A stretch of DNA of 64,000 nt from JACCZR01 sp963844805 (GTDB lineage: Bacteria > Actinomycetota > Thermoleophilia > Solirubrobacterales > Thermoleophilaceae). Of this stretch, positions 55,168 through 64,000 are shown piece after piece. Each line of letters opens with the position of its first letter. Within the stretch, counting starts at the first letter, position 1. The DNA is taken from contig CAWJPU010000012.1 in assembly GCA_963844805.1 (NCBI GenBank), forward strand, positions 186,001 through 250,000, read 5' to 3'. The notes under the pieces were generated by a model. That model was not told where the DNA came from. It made no database searches and was given only the letters and a program-made list of their open reading frames with translations. Position numbers and translations under genes: made by a program.

Positions 55168-57745
55168 ATGACCCAGGAGGACCGCCTCAAGCAGCTCGAG
55201 GAGCGCAAGCGCTACGAGCCCGCCGAGACCGAGCAGCGGGTGTGGCGCCGCTGGGAGGAGGCCGGCGCCTTCCACCCCGAGGCCGAGGGCGACGCCGAAG
55301 ACAACTACTCCATCGCGGTCCCGCCGCCGAACGTGACCGGCGAGCTGCACATGGGCCACGCGCTCAACGCCTCCATCCAGGACGTCTGCGCGCGCGTCGC
55401 GCGCATGCGCGGGAAGAACACCAAGTGGATCTACGGCACCGACCACGCCGGCATCGCCACCCAGGTCAAGGTCGAGCAGCAGCTGGTCGGGGAGGGCACG
55501 AGCCGCGAGGAGATCGGCCGTCAGGCCTTCTCCGCGCGCGTGTGGGAGTGGCGCGAGCAGTACGGCTCGCGCATCACCGAGCAGTTCCGCCGCCTGGGCG
55601 CCTCGCTCGACATGGAGGACGAGCGCTTCACGATGGACGAGCAGTACGCGAAGGCCGTCGCGCACGTGTTCGCCGCCCTGTACGAGAAGGGCCTCGTCTA
55701 CCGCGACAACTACATGGTCAACTGGGACCCGGGCGCCGGCTCGGCCATCTCCGACCTGGAGGTCGAGCAGCGCTGGGTCGAGGACACGCTGTACTCGATC
55801 GACTACCCGCTGGAGTCGGGCGCCGGCTCGGTGACCGTGGCCACGGTGCGCCCCGAGACGATGCTCGCCGACACCGCCATCGCGGTGAACCCCGACGACG
55901 AGCGCTACACGCGCCTGGTGGGCGAGGCCGCGATCCTGCCCATCGTCGGGCGCCGGCTGCCGATCATCGCCGACCGGCACGTGGACCCGGAGTTCGGCAC
56001 CGGCGCGCTGAAGATCACGCCGGGCCACGACCCCAACGACTTCGAGATCGGCCGCCGCCACGGGCTGGACGAAGTCAGCGTCATCGGCGAGGACGGGCTC
56101 ATGGCGGGGGCCGCCGGCGAGCGCTTCGCGGGCATGAGCGTCGAGGACGCCCGCCGCGAGGTGGTGGCGGCGCTGCGCGAGGACGACCTCATCTCCGGAA
56201 CGCGGCCCTACGAGCACGACGTGCCGCACTCCCACCGCTCGGGCCGGCGGATCGAGCCGCTGATCTCGCTGCAGTGGTTCTGCGACGTGGGCCGCCTGGC
56301 CGGCCCCGCCATCGACGCGGTGCGCGACGGCACGGTGCGCTTCCACCCCGAGAAGCCGTGGACCGGGGTCTACCTGGACTGGATGGAGAACATCCGGCCC
56401 TGGTGCGTCTCGCGCCAGCTGTGGTGGGGTCACCAGCTGCCGGTCTGGTACCGCGGCGAGGAGCGCTACGTCGGCGTCGAGCCGCCCGAGGGCGAAGGGT
56501 GGGAGCGCGACCCCGACGTGCTCGACACCTGGTTCTCCTCGGCCCTGTGGCCGTTCGCGACGCTGGGCTGGCCGGACCAGACCGACGAGCTGCGGGCCTT
56601 CTACCCGACCGACGTGCTCTCCACGGCGCGGGACATCATCTACCTCTGGGTCGCGCGGATGATCATGTTCGGGATCGAGTTCACCGGCTCGGTGCCGTTC
56701 ACCGACGTGCCCATCCACTCGGTCATCCAGGCGCCCGACGGCCGGCGCATGTCCAAGTCGCTGGGCACGGGCATCGACCCGATCCACGAGATCGAGGAGA
56801 ACGGCGCCGACGCGCTGCGCTTCGGACTGCTGGCCATGTCCTCGACCCAGGACGTGCGCTTCTCCCAGCAGCGTGTCCAGCAGGGCCGCGACCTGGCCAA
56901 CAAGCTGTGGAACGCCTCGCGGCTGGTGCTGCTGGGCGTGGACCCCGAGGCCACCGCCGACGCCGGCGCGGCCGAGACGGTGGAGGACCGCTGGATCGTC
57001 TCGCGACTGGAGCGCCTGACCGAGAGCACCTCGCGGCTGGTGGACGCCTTCGAGTTCTCGCGCGCGACCCTCGAGCTGTACGAGTCCTTCTGGTCGGAGC
57101 TGTGCGACTGGTACCTCGAGCTGGCCAAGCCGCGGCTGTACTCCGACGACAACGCCGCGGTCTCCGCCGTGCTGCTGCACGCGCTGGAGCGCAGCCTCGC
57201 GCTGCTGCACCCGGCGATGCCCTTCGTGACCGAGGAGATCTGGTCGCACCTCCCCGGCGAGCGCGGCCTGCTGGCGCTCGCGGCCTGGCCCGAGCGCCGA
57301 TCCTGCACGCATCGACGAGGACGCCGAGGCGCGGCTGGGGCGGCTGATCGCGGCGGTGACCGAGCTGCGCCGCTACCGCGACGAGGTGGGAGCGAAGGCA
57401 TCGGTGGCCATCCCCGTGAGGGTCGAGGCCGACGGCTACGAGGGGCTGGACGAGCAGCTGGCCCGCCTCGCCCGGCTGGAGCTGGCGGCCAACGGGGGCG
57501 ACCCGGTGGCCGAGGTGCGCGTCCCCGGCGGCGCCGTGCGCATCCTGCGCTCGGACGCCTTCGACCCCGAGGAGGCGCGCCGGCGGATCGCGGCCCGGCG
57601 GGAAAAGCTCGAGGGCGAGATCGAGCGGCTGGAGCGCAAGCTCGCCAACGAGCGGTTCACCGAGCGGGCTCCGGCCGAGGTGGTGCAGGCCGAGCGCGAC
57701 AAGCTGGCCGAGTACCGCGCCGCCCTCGACGCCGCCCGCACGTGA
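55168..57745 (+). CDS. valS: Valine-tRNA ligase, one frameshift
   Basis: About 859 codons from ATG 55168. The class I HIGH motif is GELHMGH (~59-65), and RMSKS (~527) is the KMSKS loop. The editing domain (GTGALKITPGHDPNDFEIG) and WNASRLVLLG anticodon-binding region are present. The C-terminal coiled-coil arm (RRKIAARREKLEGEIERLERKL-like) is in another frame, reached after an indel near 57300. Essential in all bacteria, so the indel is almost certainly a sequence error. Confidence 0.95.
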
Positions 57746-58981
57746 ACCTGCGCGAGGCCGAGGAGCACCTGCTCGGGCTCGAGCTGTTCGGCATGCGCTT
57801 CGGGCTGGACCGCATGCACCGGCTGATGACCGCGCTGGGGATGCCCCAGCGGCGGTTCGCCAGCGTGCACGTCGTCGGCACCAACGGCAAGTCGTCCACG
57901 GTCCGCTTCCTGGCCGCGATCCTGCGCCGCCACGGCCTGAGCACCGGCTCGTACACCTCGCCCCACCTCAGCTCCTTCCGCGAGCGGGTGGAGGTGGACG
58001 AGCGGCCGGTCGGGCCCGACGAGTTCGGCGGCCGCGGTGGCCCGCGCCGCCCACGCCGCCGAGCTGGTGGAGCGCACGCTCGAGGACGGCGAGCGGGTCA
58101 CCCAGTTCGAGGTGCTGACCGCCGCCGTCTACCACGAGCTCGCTCGCCGCGGCGTCGACGTGGCGGTGGTGGAGGCCGGCCTGGGTGGCCGCTACGACGC
58201 CACCAACGTGATCCCCTCGCGGGTGCAGGTGCTCACCGGGGTGGGGCTCGAGCACACGCGCTGGCTCGGGCCCACCGTGCGCGACATCGCCGAGGAGAAG
58301 CTGGCGGTGGTGCGCGACCACGCGACGCTGGTGGTCGGCGAGCTCGACCCCGAGGCCCGCGCGGTGGCCGAGCGGGTGGCCGGCGAGCGCCACGCGCGGC
58401 TGGTGGAGGCGGGCTCGGATGCCCCGGCCATGGGCGCGCTCGGCGCCTTCCAGCGCCGCAACTTCGCCGTGGCCGCGGCGGCGGCCGAGGCCTTCCTGGG
58501 CCGCGAGCTGATCCCGAGGCGCTGGCCGGCGCGGCCGCCGAGACGCGGGTGCCGGGGCGCCTGGAGCAGGTGGGGGAGCGCCCCGCTGACCGTGATCGAC
58601 GGCGCCCACAACCCGGCGGGCGCGCGGGCGTTGGCCGGCGCCCTGCCCGAGGTCTTCGGGGAGCGGCGGCCGCGGGTTGGGGTGCTCTCCATCCTCGACG
58701 ACAAGGACGCCGCCGGCATGCTCGAGGCGCTGCTGCCGGCCTTCGACCGGCTGGTGCTCACGCGCTGCACCAATCCGCGCGCGCTGTCGCCGGGGACGCT
58801 GGCCAGCCTCGTGGAGCAGATCGGCGGGCCCGAGCCGGAGACCGTGCCCGAGCCCCGCCGCGCGGTCGCCCGCGCGCGCGAGATCGCGGGCGCGGGCGGC
58901 GCCGTGGCGGCCACCGGCTCGATCTATCTCGTCGGCGACCTCGTGCGCGAAAAAGGTGCGATTCGCGCCTCTTCGATGTAA
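57742..58981 (+). CDS. folC: Folylpolyglutamate/dihydrofolate synthase, frameshifted
   Basis: About 413 codons from GTG 57742, coupled to valS (GTGA). The P-loop VGTNGKSSTVRFLAAIL, SYTSPHLSSFRERVEV, and VAVVEAGLGGRYDATNVIPSRVQVLTGVGLEHTRWLG are FolC signatures. DGAHNPAGARALAGAL is the conserved Mur-ligase-type motif. Indels lie near 58025 and a compensating pair near 58520-58575. It adds glutamate to dihydropteroate/tetrahydrofolate. Confidence 0.93.
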
Positions 58982-58993
58982 GTATGGGTCGCT

Positions 58994-59113
58994 GTGGATC
59001 GCGAAGAAGGGCCGAGCTTCCTGCCGATGATCGGCCTCGTGGCCGTGATCGTGGCTGCCGTGATCCTCGTCTTCTTCACCTTCGGCTACCTGCTCGGCCG
59101 GCTGTTCCTGTAA
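58994..59113 (+). CDS. 39-aa single-helix membrane protein
   Basis: GTG 58994 to TAA 59113. The peptide FLPMIGLVAVIVAAVILVFFTFGYLLGRLFL is a single hydrophobic helix after a short acidic start. It follows folC by 12 nt. The clean frame and helix make it a plausible small membrane protein; no family is recognised. Confidence 0.5.
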   Translation: MDREEGPSFLPMIGLVAVIVAAVILVFFTFGYLLGRLFL

Positions 59114-59131
59114 CCGATCGACCGGCGGTGC

Positions 59132-59218
59132 TCGGCCGGCCAACGCCCGGCCTGCGCTCCGGCGGTGTCCGATCCCGGACGGGTCGGCCGGCCAACGCCC
59201 GGCCTGCGCTCCGGCGGT
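59132..59218. repeat. Two copies of a 35-bp direct repeat, 52 bp apart
   Basis: 59132-59166 and 59184-59218 are identical over 35 bp, and the spacer contains a further short palindrome (TCCGATCCCGGA). The unit has GGCCGG/CCGGCC-type inverted parts that could fold. It sits in the gap before the zinc-ribbon gene. A TACACT hexamer follows at about 59243. Confidence 0.7.
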
Positions 59219-59261
59219 ACGAGTCGGCGGAGTTAGGCGCCGGTACACTCGGTCGCTGCTC

Positions 59262-60002
59262 ATGGCGCCGCTGGGCCTATTCGGCATCGAGAACGGGGGG
59301 CTGAACCTGGCCGTCAACCTGCTCGTGCTGTCGCTGGTCGTCGTGTGGGCCGCGCTCGTCTACTGGACCTACTCCGACGCGCGCCGGCGGATCACCGACC
59401 CGATGCTCGTCGGCTGCGCCACCGCGGCCTCGCTGTTCCCCTTCATCGGGACGATCATCTACCTGATCATCAGGCCGCCGGAGTACCTGGACGACGTCCA
59501 CGAGCGCGACCTGGAGATCGCCGCGGCCGAGGCGCGCCTGAACAGCGTCCGCCAGCACACCTGCCCGCACTGCGACTTCGAGATCGAGCCGACCTTCCTG
59601 CGCTGCCCGAGCTGCCTGCGGCGCCTCAAGGAGCCGTGCACCGTCTGCGGCAAGCCGCTCGACCCGCGCTGGAAGATCTGCCCCTACTGCGAGGCCGAGG
59701 TGGGCCAGGCGCCCGCCCAGCCACGCCGACGCGAGCGGCGGGTGAGAGCCGCCTCCGGCCAGGGCCGCCAGCCCCAGCCCCAGCGCCAGCAGCCCCAGCG
59801 CCAGGGCCAGCAGGGCAGCAGACCGCGCCAGCAACCACAGGGTCAGCCGCCCCAGCGCCAGCCCGCCCAGGGCCAGCAGCAGCGCCAGGCCCCGCCCCAG
59901 CAGACTCGCCAGCAGCCCGCGCCTCAGCGCCAGGCCCAGCGCCCGCCGCGTGACGGCGGCGGAACGGCCGATCGCCCGGCCAGCCGGCCGCCGGCCGGCT
60001 GA
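59262..60002 (+). CDS. Membrane zinc-ribbon protein with a Gln/Pro-rich tail
   Basis: 246 aa from ATG 59262. Two N-terminal membrane helices (NLAVNLLVLSLVVVWAALVYW and MLVGCATAASLFPFIGTIIYLII) precede a helical linker and two zinc-ribbon pairs: CPHCDFEIEPTFLRCPSC and CTVCGKPLDPRWKICPYC. The last ~90 residues are a low-complexity Gln/Pro/Arg tail. Function unknown. It precedes ndk by 32 nt. Confidence 0.8.
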   Translation: MAPLGLFGIENGGLNLAVNLLVLSLVVVWAALVYWTYSDARRRITDPMLVGCATAASLFPFIGTIIYLIIRPPEYLDDVHERDLEIAAAEARLNSVRQHTCPHCDFEIEPTFLRCPSCLRRLKEPCTVCGKPLDPRWKICPYCEAEVGQAPAQPRRRERRVRAASGQGRQPQPQRQQPQRQGQQGSRPRQQPQGQPPQRQPAQGQQQRQAPPQQTRQQPAPQRQAQRPPRDGGGTADRPASRPPAG

Positions 60003-60034
60003 CCCCAGAACACGACAGAGAGGACCCACCGCCG

Positions 60035-60439
60035 ATGGACCGGACACTGATCCTGGTCAAGCCCGATGCGTTCGAGAAGGGCCTGACCGGCGAGATCATC
60101 GCTCGCTTCGAGCGCAAGGGCCTGACGATCGTCGCCGTGAAGCACATGACCGTCGACCGCGACCTGGCGGAGCAGCACTACGCCGAGCACGAGGACAAGC
60201 CGTTCTTCGGGGAGCTGGTCGACTTCATCACCGGTGGGCCGCTGGTGGCGATGGTGCTGGAGGGCCACGAGGCTGTGACGGCCGCCCGGCAGGTGATCGG
60301 CGCGACCAACCCGCTCGAGGCCACGACCGGCTCGATCCGCGGCGACTTCGGGCTCGAGGTCCAGACCAACCTGGTGCACGGCTCGGACTCCCCCGAGTCC
60401 GCCCAGCGCGAGGCGGGCCTCTTCTTCCCGGAGCTGTAG
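60035..60439 (+). CDS. ndk: Nucleoside diphosphate kinase
   Basis: 134 aa from ATG 60035 with GAGAGGA upstream. RTLILVKPDAFEKGLTGEII is the family start. The phosphorylated His is His115 in NLVHGSDSPESA. It balances NTP pools. Length and motifs are complete. Confidence 0.97.
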   Translation: MDRTLILVKPDAFEKGLTGEIIARFERKGLTIVAVKHMTVDRDLAEQHYAEHEDKPFFGELVDFITGGPLVAMVLEGHEAVTAARQVIGATNPLEATTGSIRGDFGLEVQTNLVHGSDSPESAQREAGLFFPEL

Positions 60440-60451
60440 CCCGGGCGGGCG

Positions 60452-60979
60452 GTGCTGGTCCTGGCCTCCCGCTCGCCCCAGCGGCGGGCGATCCTGGAGC
60501 AGGTCGGCATCCCCTTCCGCGCGGAGGACCCGGCCGTGGAGGAGCTGGCCGAGGGCGACCCGCGCGAGCTGGTGCTCGAGAACGCCCGCCGCAAGGCGGC
60601 GGCGGTGGAGGGCGAGCTCGTGCTCGGCGTGGACACCGCGGTGGTCCTCGACGGCCGCGCGCACGGCAAGCCGGCCGGGCGCGTCGAGGCCGAGGAGGTG
60701 CTGCGCCGCCTGGCCGGGCGCGAGCACGAGGTCCTGAGCGCGGTCGCGCTGAGCGACGGCCGTACCGCGGTCGAGGGAACCCGAGTCCGCTTTCGGGGCG
60801 TCGACGAGGCCCTCCTGGGGTGGTACCTGGACACCGGCGAGTGGCGTGAGCGGGCCGGCGGCTACGCCATCCAGGGGCGCGGCGCGGCTCTGGTGGAGCG
60901 GATCGAGGGGGACTACCTGAACGTGGTGGGGCTGCCGGTCGCCAGGCTGCTGGACCTCGCGCCCGAATTGTTGCGATGA
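60452..60979 (+). CDS. maf: Maf-family nucleotide pyrophosphatase
   Basis: 175 aa from GTG 60452. LVLASRSPQRRAILEQVG, VLGVDTAVVLDG and YAIQGRGAALVERIEGDYLNVVGLPV are the Maf hallmarks. Maf enzymes hydrolyse dTTP, UTP or modified nucleotides and often lie with mre genes, as here. Confidence 0.95.
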   Translation: MLVLASRSPQRRAILEQVGIPFRAEDPAVEELAEGDPRELVLENARRKAAAVEGELVLGVDTAVVLDGRAHGKPAGRVEAEEVLRRLAGREHEVLSAVALSDGRTAVEGTRVRFRGVDEALLGWYLDTGEWRERAGGYAIQGRGAALVERIEGDYLNVVGLPVARLLDLAPELLR

Positions 60980-61008
60980 CAACGGCCGACAACGCGGCGG
61001 CGACCGGC

Positions 61009-61046
61009 TAGACTGCCCCGTTCGGCGGGGCTCCGATCCTGTGTTT
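61009..61046 (+). promoter_or_regulatory. Putative promoter and hairpin leader of mreB
   Basis: TAGACT (61009-61014) is a -10-like hexamer about 94 nt before mreB. It is directly followed by a stem GCCCCG/CGGGGC and a T-run (TGTGTTTTT, 61038-61046), which could terminate maf transcripts or attenuate the mre operon. Confidence 0.4.
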
Positions 61047-61107
61047 TTGCACGCGTTCCTGCTTTCTGGGCGCGTCCGGGGCTTCTCCCTATCCTCCTAC
61101 CGTTCCT

Positions 61108-62154
61108 ATGGGTTTCTTCTCCTACCTCACCGGCATGGGCGGCCGCGACATGGCGGTCGACCTCGGCACCGCCAACACGCTCGTATACGTGCGCGGGCGC
61201 GGGATCGTGCTCTCCGAGCCCTCGGTGGTGGCGATCGACTCCCGCTCGGCGGAGGTCCACGCGGTGGGCATCGAGGCCAAGCGGATGCTGGGCCGTACGC
61301 CCGGCACGATCCAGGCCATCCGGCCGCTGAAGGACGGCGTGATCGCCGACTTCGACGTGACGGAGCAGATGCTGCGCCACTTCATCCAGAAGGTCCACCA
61401 GAACCGATGGGCCCACCCGCGCGTGGTGGTCTGCGTGCCCTCGGGCGTGACCGGGGTGGAGAAGCGCGCCGTGGAGGAGGCCTGCCTGAGCGCCGGAGCG
61501 CGCCAGGCCTACCTGATCGAGGAGCCCATGGCGGCCGCGATCGGCGCCGGGCTGCCGGTCGGAGAGCCCACCGGCAACATGGTCGTGGACATCGGCGGCG
61601 GCACCAGCGAGGTCGCGGTGATCTCCCTGGGCGGAATCGTCGTGTCTCAATCGATTCGCATCGGCGGCGACGAGCTCGACGAGGCGATCATCAACTACGT
61701 CAAGCGCGAGTACAAGCTCATGATCGGGCAGTCGACGGCCGAGGAGGTCAAGCTGGAGATCGGCTCGGCCTTCCCGCTCGACGAGGAGGTCCAGGCCGAG
61801 ATCCGCGGGCGCGACCTCGTGTCCGGCCTGCCCAAGACCATCGTGCTCACCAGCGAGGAGGTGCGCCTCGCGCTGGAGGAGCCCGTGGCGGCGATAATCG
61901 ACGCCGTGAAGGAGACGCTGGACCGCACCCCGCCGGAGCTGGCCTCGGACATCATGGACCGGGGCATCATGCTGGCCGGCGGGGGCTCGCTGCTCCAGGG
62001 CCTCGACGAGCGCCTGAGGGATGAGACGCAGATGCCCGCGCACCTGGCCGACTCGCCGCTGACGTGCGTCGCCGTGGGCTCGGGCCGCAGCCTCGAGGAG
62101 TTCGAGGCGATACACCGCGCCAACAAACAATCCCGAAACAACCGGCGCCGCTAG
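61108..62154 (+). CDS. mreB: Rod-shape-determining protein MreB
   Basis: 348 aa from ATG 61108, intact. The actin-fold motifs are present: DMAVDLGTANTLVYV (phosphate 1), MVVDIGGGTSEVAVISLGGIV (phosphate 2) and GIMLAGGGSLLQGLDERL (adenosine). It directs lateral wall synthesis as membrane filaments. It leads the mreB-mreC-mreD-PBP2 operon. Confidence 0.97.
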   Translation: MGFFSYLTGMGGRDMAVDLGTANTLVYVRGRGIVLSEPSVVAIDSRSAEVHAVGIEAKRMLGRTPGTIQAIRPLKDGVIADFDVTEQMLRHFIQKVHQNRWAHPRVVVCVPSGVTGVEKRAVEEACLSAGARQAYLIEEPMAAAIGAGLPVGEPTGNMVVDIGGGTSEVAVISLGGIVVSQSIRIGGDELDEAIINYVKREYKLMIGQSTAEEVKLEIGSAFPLDEEVQAEIRGRDLVSGLPKTIVLTSEEVRLALEEPVAAIIDAVKETLDRTPPELASDIMDRGIMLAGGGSLLQGLDERLRDETQMPAHLADSPLTCVAVGSGRSLEEFEAIHRANKQSRNNRRR

Positions 62155-62184
62155 GGCGGCGCCCCCTGGAGGTTCCCGGGGCCG

Positions 62185-63064
62185 ATGTTCGATCGCAAGA
62201 CAATCCGCCGCCGCCGGGCGGTGCTGATCGCCTTCGTGGCGGCCGCCATGGTGCTGATCACCATGTCCTTCGGGGGCGGAGGCCCCCTGGGCTCGATCCA
62301 GCAGGGCGCGCAGGACGTGGTCTCGCCGATCGAGAACGGGGCCAACCGTGCCCTGAAGCCCGTGCGCGACCTGTTCGGGTGGCTGGGCGACACCTTCGAC
62401 GCCAAGGGCGACAACGAGAAGCTGCGCGACGAGGTCGCGTCAGCTGCGCAAGGAGCTGGCCGCGCGTGAGACCGCGCGCCGCGACGCCGAGCAGCTGCGC
62501 GGCCTGGTCGGCCTGCGCCGCAGCGGCGGCTTCCCGGAGGGCACCAGTCCGGTCGCCGCCCGCGTGATCGCCCGCTCGCCCACCGTCTGGTACTCGTCGA
62601 TCCGGATCAACAAGGGCCGCGGGGACGGCATCCGCGTCGACCAGCCCGTGATCACGGCCGGCGGCCTGGCGGGCAAGGTCACCCGCGTGTCCGGCGGCAG
62701 CGCCCAGGTCACGCTGATCACCGACTCCTCCAGCGCCGTCTCGGCCCAGGTGGTGCCCAACGGCGCGAACGGCATCATCAAGCCCGAGGTGGGCAAGCCC
62801 GACGACCTGCTGCTCGACTTCGTCCAGAAGGGCCGCCGCGTGCGCAAGAACAGCGTGGTGGTCACCTCGGGCTTCGCCTCCGACGAGGTGAGGTCGATCT
62901 TCCCGCGCGGGATCCCGATCGGGCGCGTCTCGCGCGTGGACCTCGACGAGGTCGAGCTCTACCAGCGCGTCCACATCAAGCCCTTCGCCGACGTGCGCCG
63001 GATCGACTTCGTCCAGGTGCTCACCGAGCGTCCGGGCACCCAGGCCCAGGTCCCGACGCCGTGA
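62185..63064 (+). CDS. mreC: Rod-shape-determining protein MreC, one frameshift
   Basis: About 293 codons from ATG 62185 with GGAGG upstream. An N-terminal membrane helix (VLIAFVAAAMVLITMSF) precedes the periplasmic domain. ARVIARSPTVWYSSIRINKGRGDGI and the C-terminal beta part FPRGIPIGRVSRVDLDEVELYQRVHIKPFADV are typical. An indel near 62437 interrupts the coiled-coil part. The stop overlaps the mreD start. Confidence 0.93.
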
Positions 63065-63642
63065 TCCCGAGCCCGAACGCATTCCTGCGGGTCGGCGGGC
63101 TGCTGCTGGCCGCGGTGATCATCCAGCTCTCGGGGCTGGGGCAGATCCGCATACTCGGTGGCCACTTCGACCTGGTGCCGCTGGTCGTGGCCGGCGTCGC
63201 CTACTACTCGGGCAGCGTCGCGGGCGCGGCCACCGGCTTCGGCGCCGGGTTCCTGCTCGACCTGCTGGCCGGCCAGACCATGGGCGCCTCCTCGCTGGTG
63301 CTGTGCGCGGTGGGCTACGGCGTGGGCCGCTTCCGGGAGCTGCGCGACCCCGCCCACGGGCTGCTGCCCATCCCGGTGGGAGCGGCGGCGGCGGCGGGCT
63401 GGGTGCTTGCGTTCGGCGCGGTGTCGTTCATGCTCGACGTGGGGGCCGCCAGCGTGAGCGGGCTGGTCTTCCAGGAGATGATCGTGACCGTGCTGCTCGA
63501 CACGCTGATCGCCCTTCCCGTGTTCGGGCTGGTGCGGCGGGTGATCCGCCCGGTCCTGGCCGTCGACCCGCTCGAGCGCCGTCGCCGGCGCCAGCGCCCG
63601 CGCGAGAGCGGACCGCTCGGCCTGCGCGGCATGGAGGTCTAG
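63061..63642 (+). CDS. mreD: Rod-shape-determining protein MreD
   Basis: 193 aa from GTG 63061, coupled to mreC. Five membrane helices (GGLLLAAVIIQLSGLG, FDLVPLVVAGVAYYSG, GFGAGFLLDLLAG, AAAAAGWVLAFGAVSFM and MIVTVLLDTLIALPVFGLV) and a basic C-terminus. It completes the MreBCD complex in the membrane. Confidence 0.92.
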   Translation: MIPSPNAFLRVGGLLLAAVIIQLSGLGQIRILGGHFDLVPLVVAGVAYYSGSVAGAATGFGAGFLLDLLAGQTMGASSLVLCAVGYGVGRFRELRDPAHGLLPIPVGAAAAAGWVLAFGAVSFMLDVGAASVSGLVFQEMIVTVLLDTLIALPVFGLVRRVIRPVLAVDPLERRRRRQRPRESGPLGLRGMEV

Positions 63643-63648
63643 GGACTC

Positions 63649-64000
63649 CTGTACCTCGACGGAGAGAACCGCCGCTCGCTCACCCCGCAGCTGGCCTTCC
63701 GCATCGCGCTGATCGGCGGCGTCGCGCTGCTGGCGTTCGGGGTCATCTTCTTCCGCCTGTGGTACCTGCAGGTGCTCTCGGGCGACCAGTACGAGGCCAA
63801 GGCCAACGACAACCGCGTGCGCGAGATCAAGGTTCAGGCGCCGCGCGGCGAGGTCGTCGATCGCGACGGGCGGGTGCTGGTGGACAACCGCACCGGCCTG
63901 GCCGTGAAGGTCACCCCGGGCAAGCTCCCCGAGGACAGGGCCGAGCGGATGCGCCTGTACCGGCGCCTCGGGCGCGTGCTGGGCTCCAGCGCCCGCCGCA
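63649..64000 (+). CDS. mrdA: Penicillin-binding protein 2 N-terminus (partial)
   Basis: The frame follows the mreD stop with only GGACTC before a CTG at 63649; no ATG, GTG or TTG is available upstream of LYLDGENRRSLTPQL. A membrane helix (AFRIALIGGVALLAFGVIFF) and the PBP2 dimerisation signature RLWYLQVLSGDQYEAKANDNRVREI ... APRGEVVDRDGRVLVDN follow. It continues past the right edge. PBP2 transpeptidase works with MreBCD in rod growth. Confidence 0.85.
   Translation, partial: MYLDGENRRSLTPQLAFRIALIGGVALLAFGVIFFRLWYLQVLSGDQYEAKANDNRVREIKVQAPRGEVVDRDGRVLVDNRTGLAVKVTPGKLPEDRAERMRLYRRLGRVLGSSARR

Noticed and set aside
55051..57312. 753-residue minus-strand open frame
   Set aside because: Antisense to valS; a codon-bias shadow.
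59760..59960. Repetitive CAG/CGCCAG-rich stretch resembling a repeat array
   Set aside because: It is the coding sequence of the Gln/Pro/Arg tail of the zinc-ribbon protein. Units are irregular and there are no spacers, so it is not CRISPR.

Overview
The window is a very GC-rich bacterial chromosome segment. High third-position GC, frequent GTG/TTG starts, ATGA/GTGA start-stop overlaps, zinc-finger anti-sigma and LAL regulators, two WS/DGAT acyltransferases, a TmsA/TmsB-like pair and an mreBCD-PBP2 cluster point to Actinobacteria, most likely the class Thermoleophilia (Solirubrobacterales type). That placement is inferred from gene content, not from a marker gene. About half of the coding regions, including essential ones (valS, folC, mreC), contain single-base frameshifts. 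I read these mostly as sequencing or assembly indels, and each affected gene is given as one span with its approximate break points.

Layout. 1-9.6 kb: a secreted repeat protein, a sigma4-like/zinc-finger membrane anti-sigma protein, a rhodanese, a Nudix enzyme, a GNAT protein, an overlapping leftward operon (DUF1015, cob(I)alamin adenosyltransferase, OsmC), and a badly broken molybdopterin oxidoreductase followed by a cupin. 9.7-17.9 kb: tRNA-Pro, SnoaL-like and SDR proteins, tRNA-Arg, a LysE exporter, a UDP-glucuronate decarboxylase-like enzyme and an OmpR-type two-component system. 17.9-22 kb: a 954-residue LuxR-family regulator, a VOC protein and a GNAT protein. 22.0-25.2 kb: a probable remnant or mini integrated element, bounded by the 3' half of tRNA-His and the intact tRNA-His gene, carrying a small alpha-beta barrel protein and an S45 acylase.

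25.3-33.2 kb: a neutral-lipid neighbourhood with two WS/DGAT genes enclosing an HTH/nucleotidyltransferase toxin-antitoxin-like pair coupled to gdhA, a thioesterase, an alcohol dehydrogenase and a pentapeptide-like surface protein. 33-41 kb: TerC, a deazaflavin-type reductase, a two-domain VOC protein, two overlapping SDRs, PlsC, RNase D and a carboxypeptidase-amidase fusion. 41.3-48.2 kb: a membrane-lipid region in which two paralogous DMT-type membrane proteins flank a methyltransferase-psd-pssA operon, followed by a TmsA/TmsB-like pair (10-methyl fatty acids) behind sixA.

48.2-64 kb: core genes tig, clpP, clpX, valS, folC, ndk, maf, mreB, mreC, mreD and the start of PBP2. Between clpP and clpX sit a truncated formate/nitrite transporter and an intact FdhF/YdeP-type oxidoreductase. 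Two sequence-wide patterns stand out: TANNNT hexamers 6-9 nt before start codons that lack a Shine-Dalgarno sequence (probable leaderless mRNAs), and a recurring GTCAG-N2to4-CTGAC hairpin acting as an intergenic terminator. No stretch over 300 bases lacks an annotated feature.
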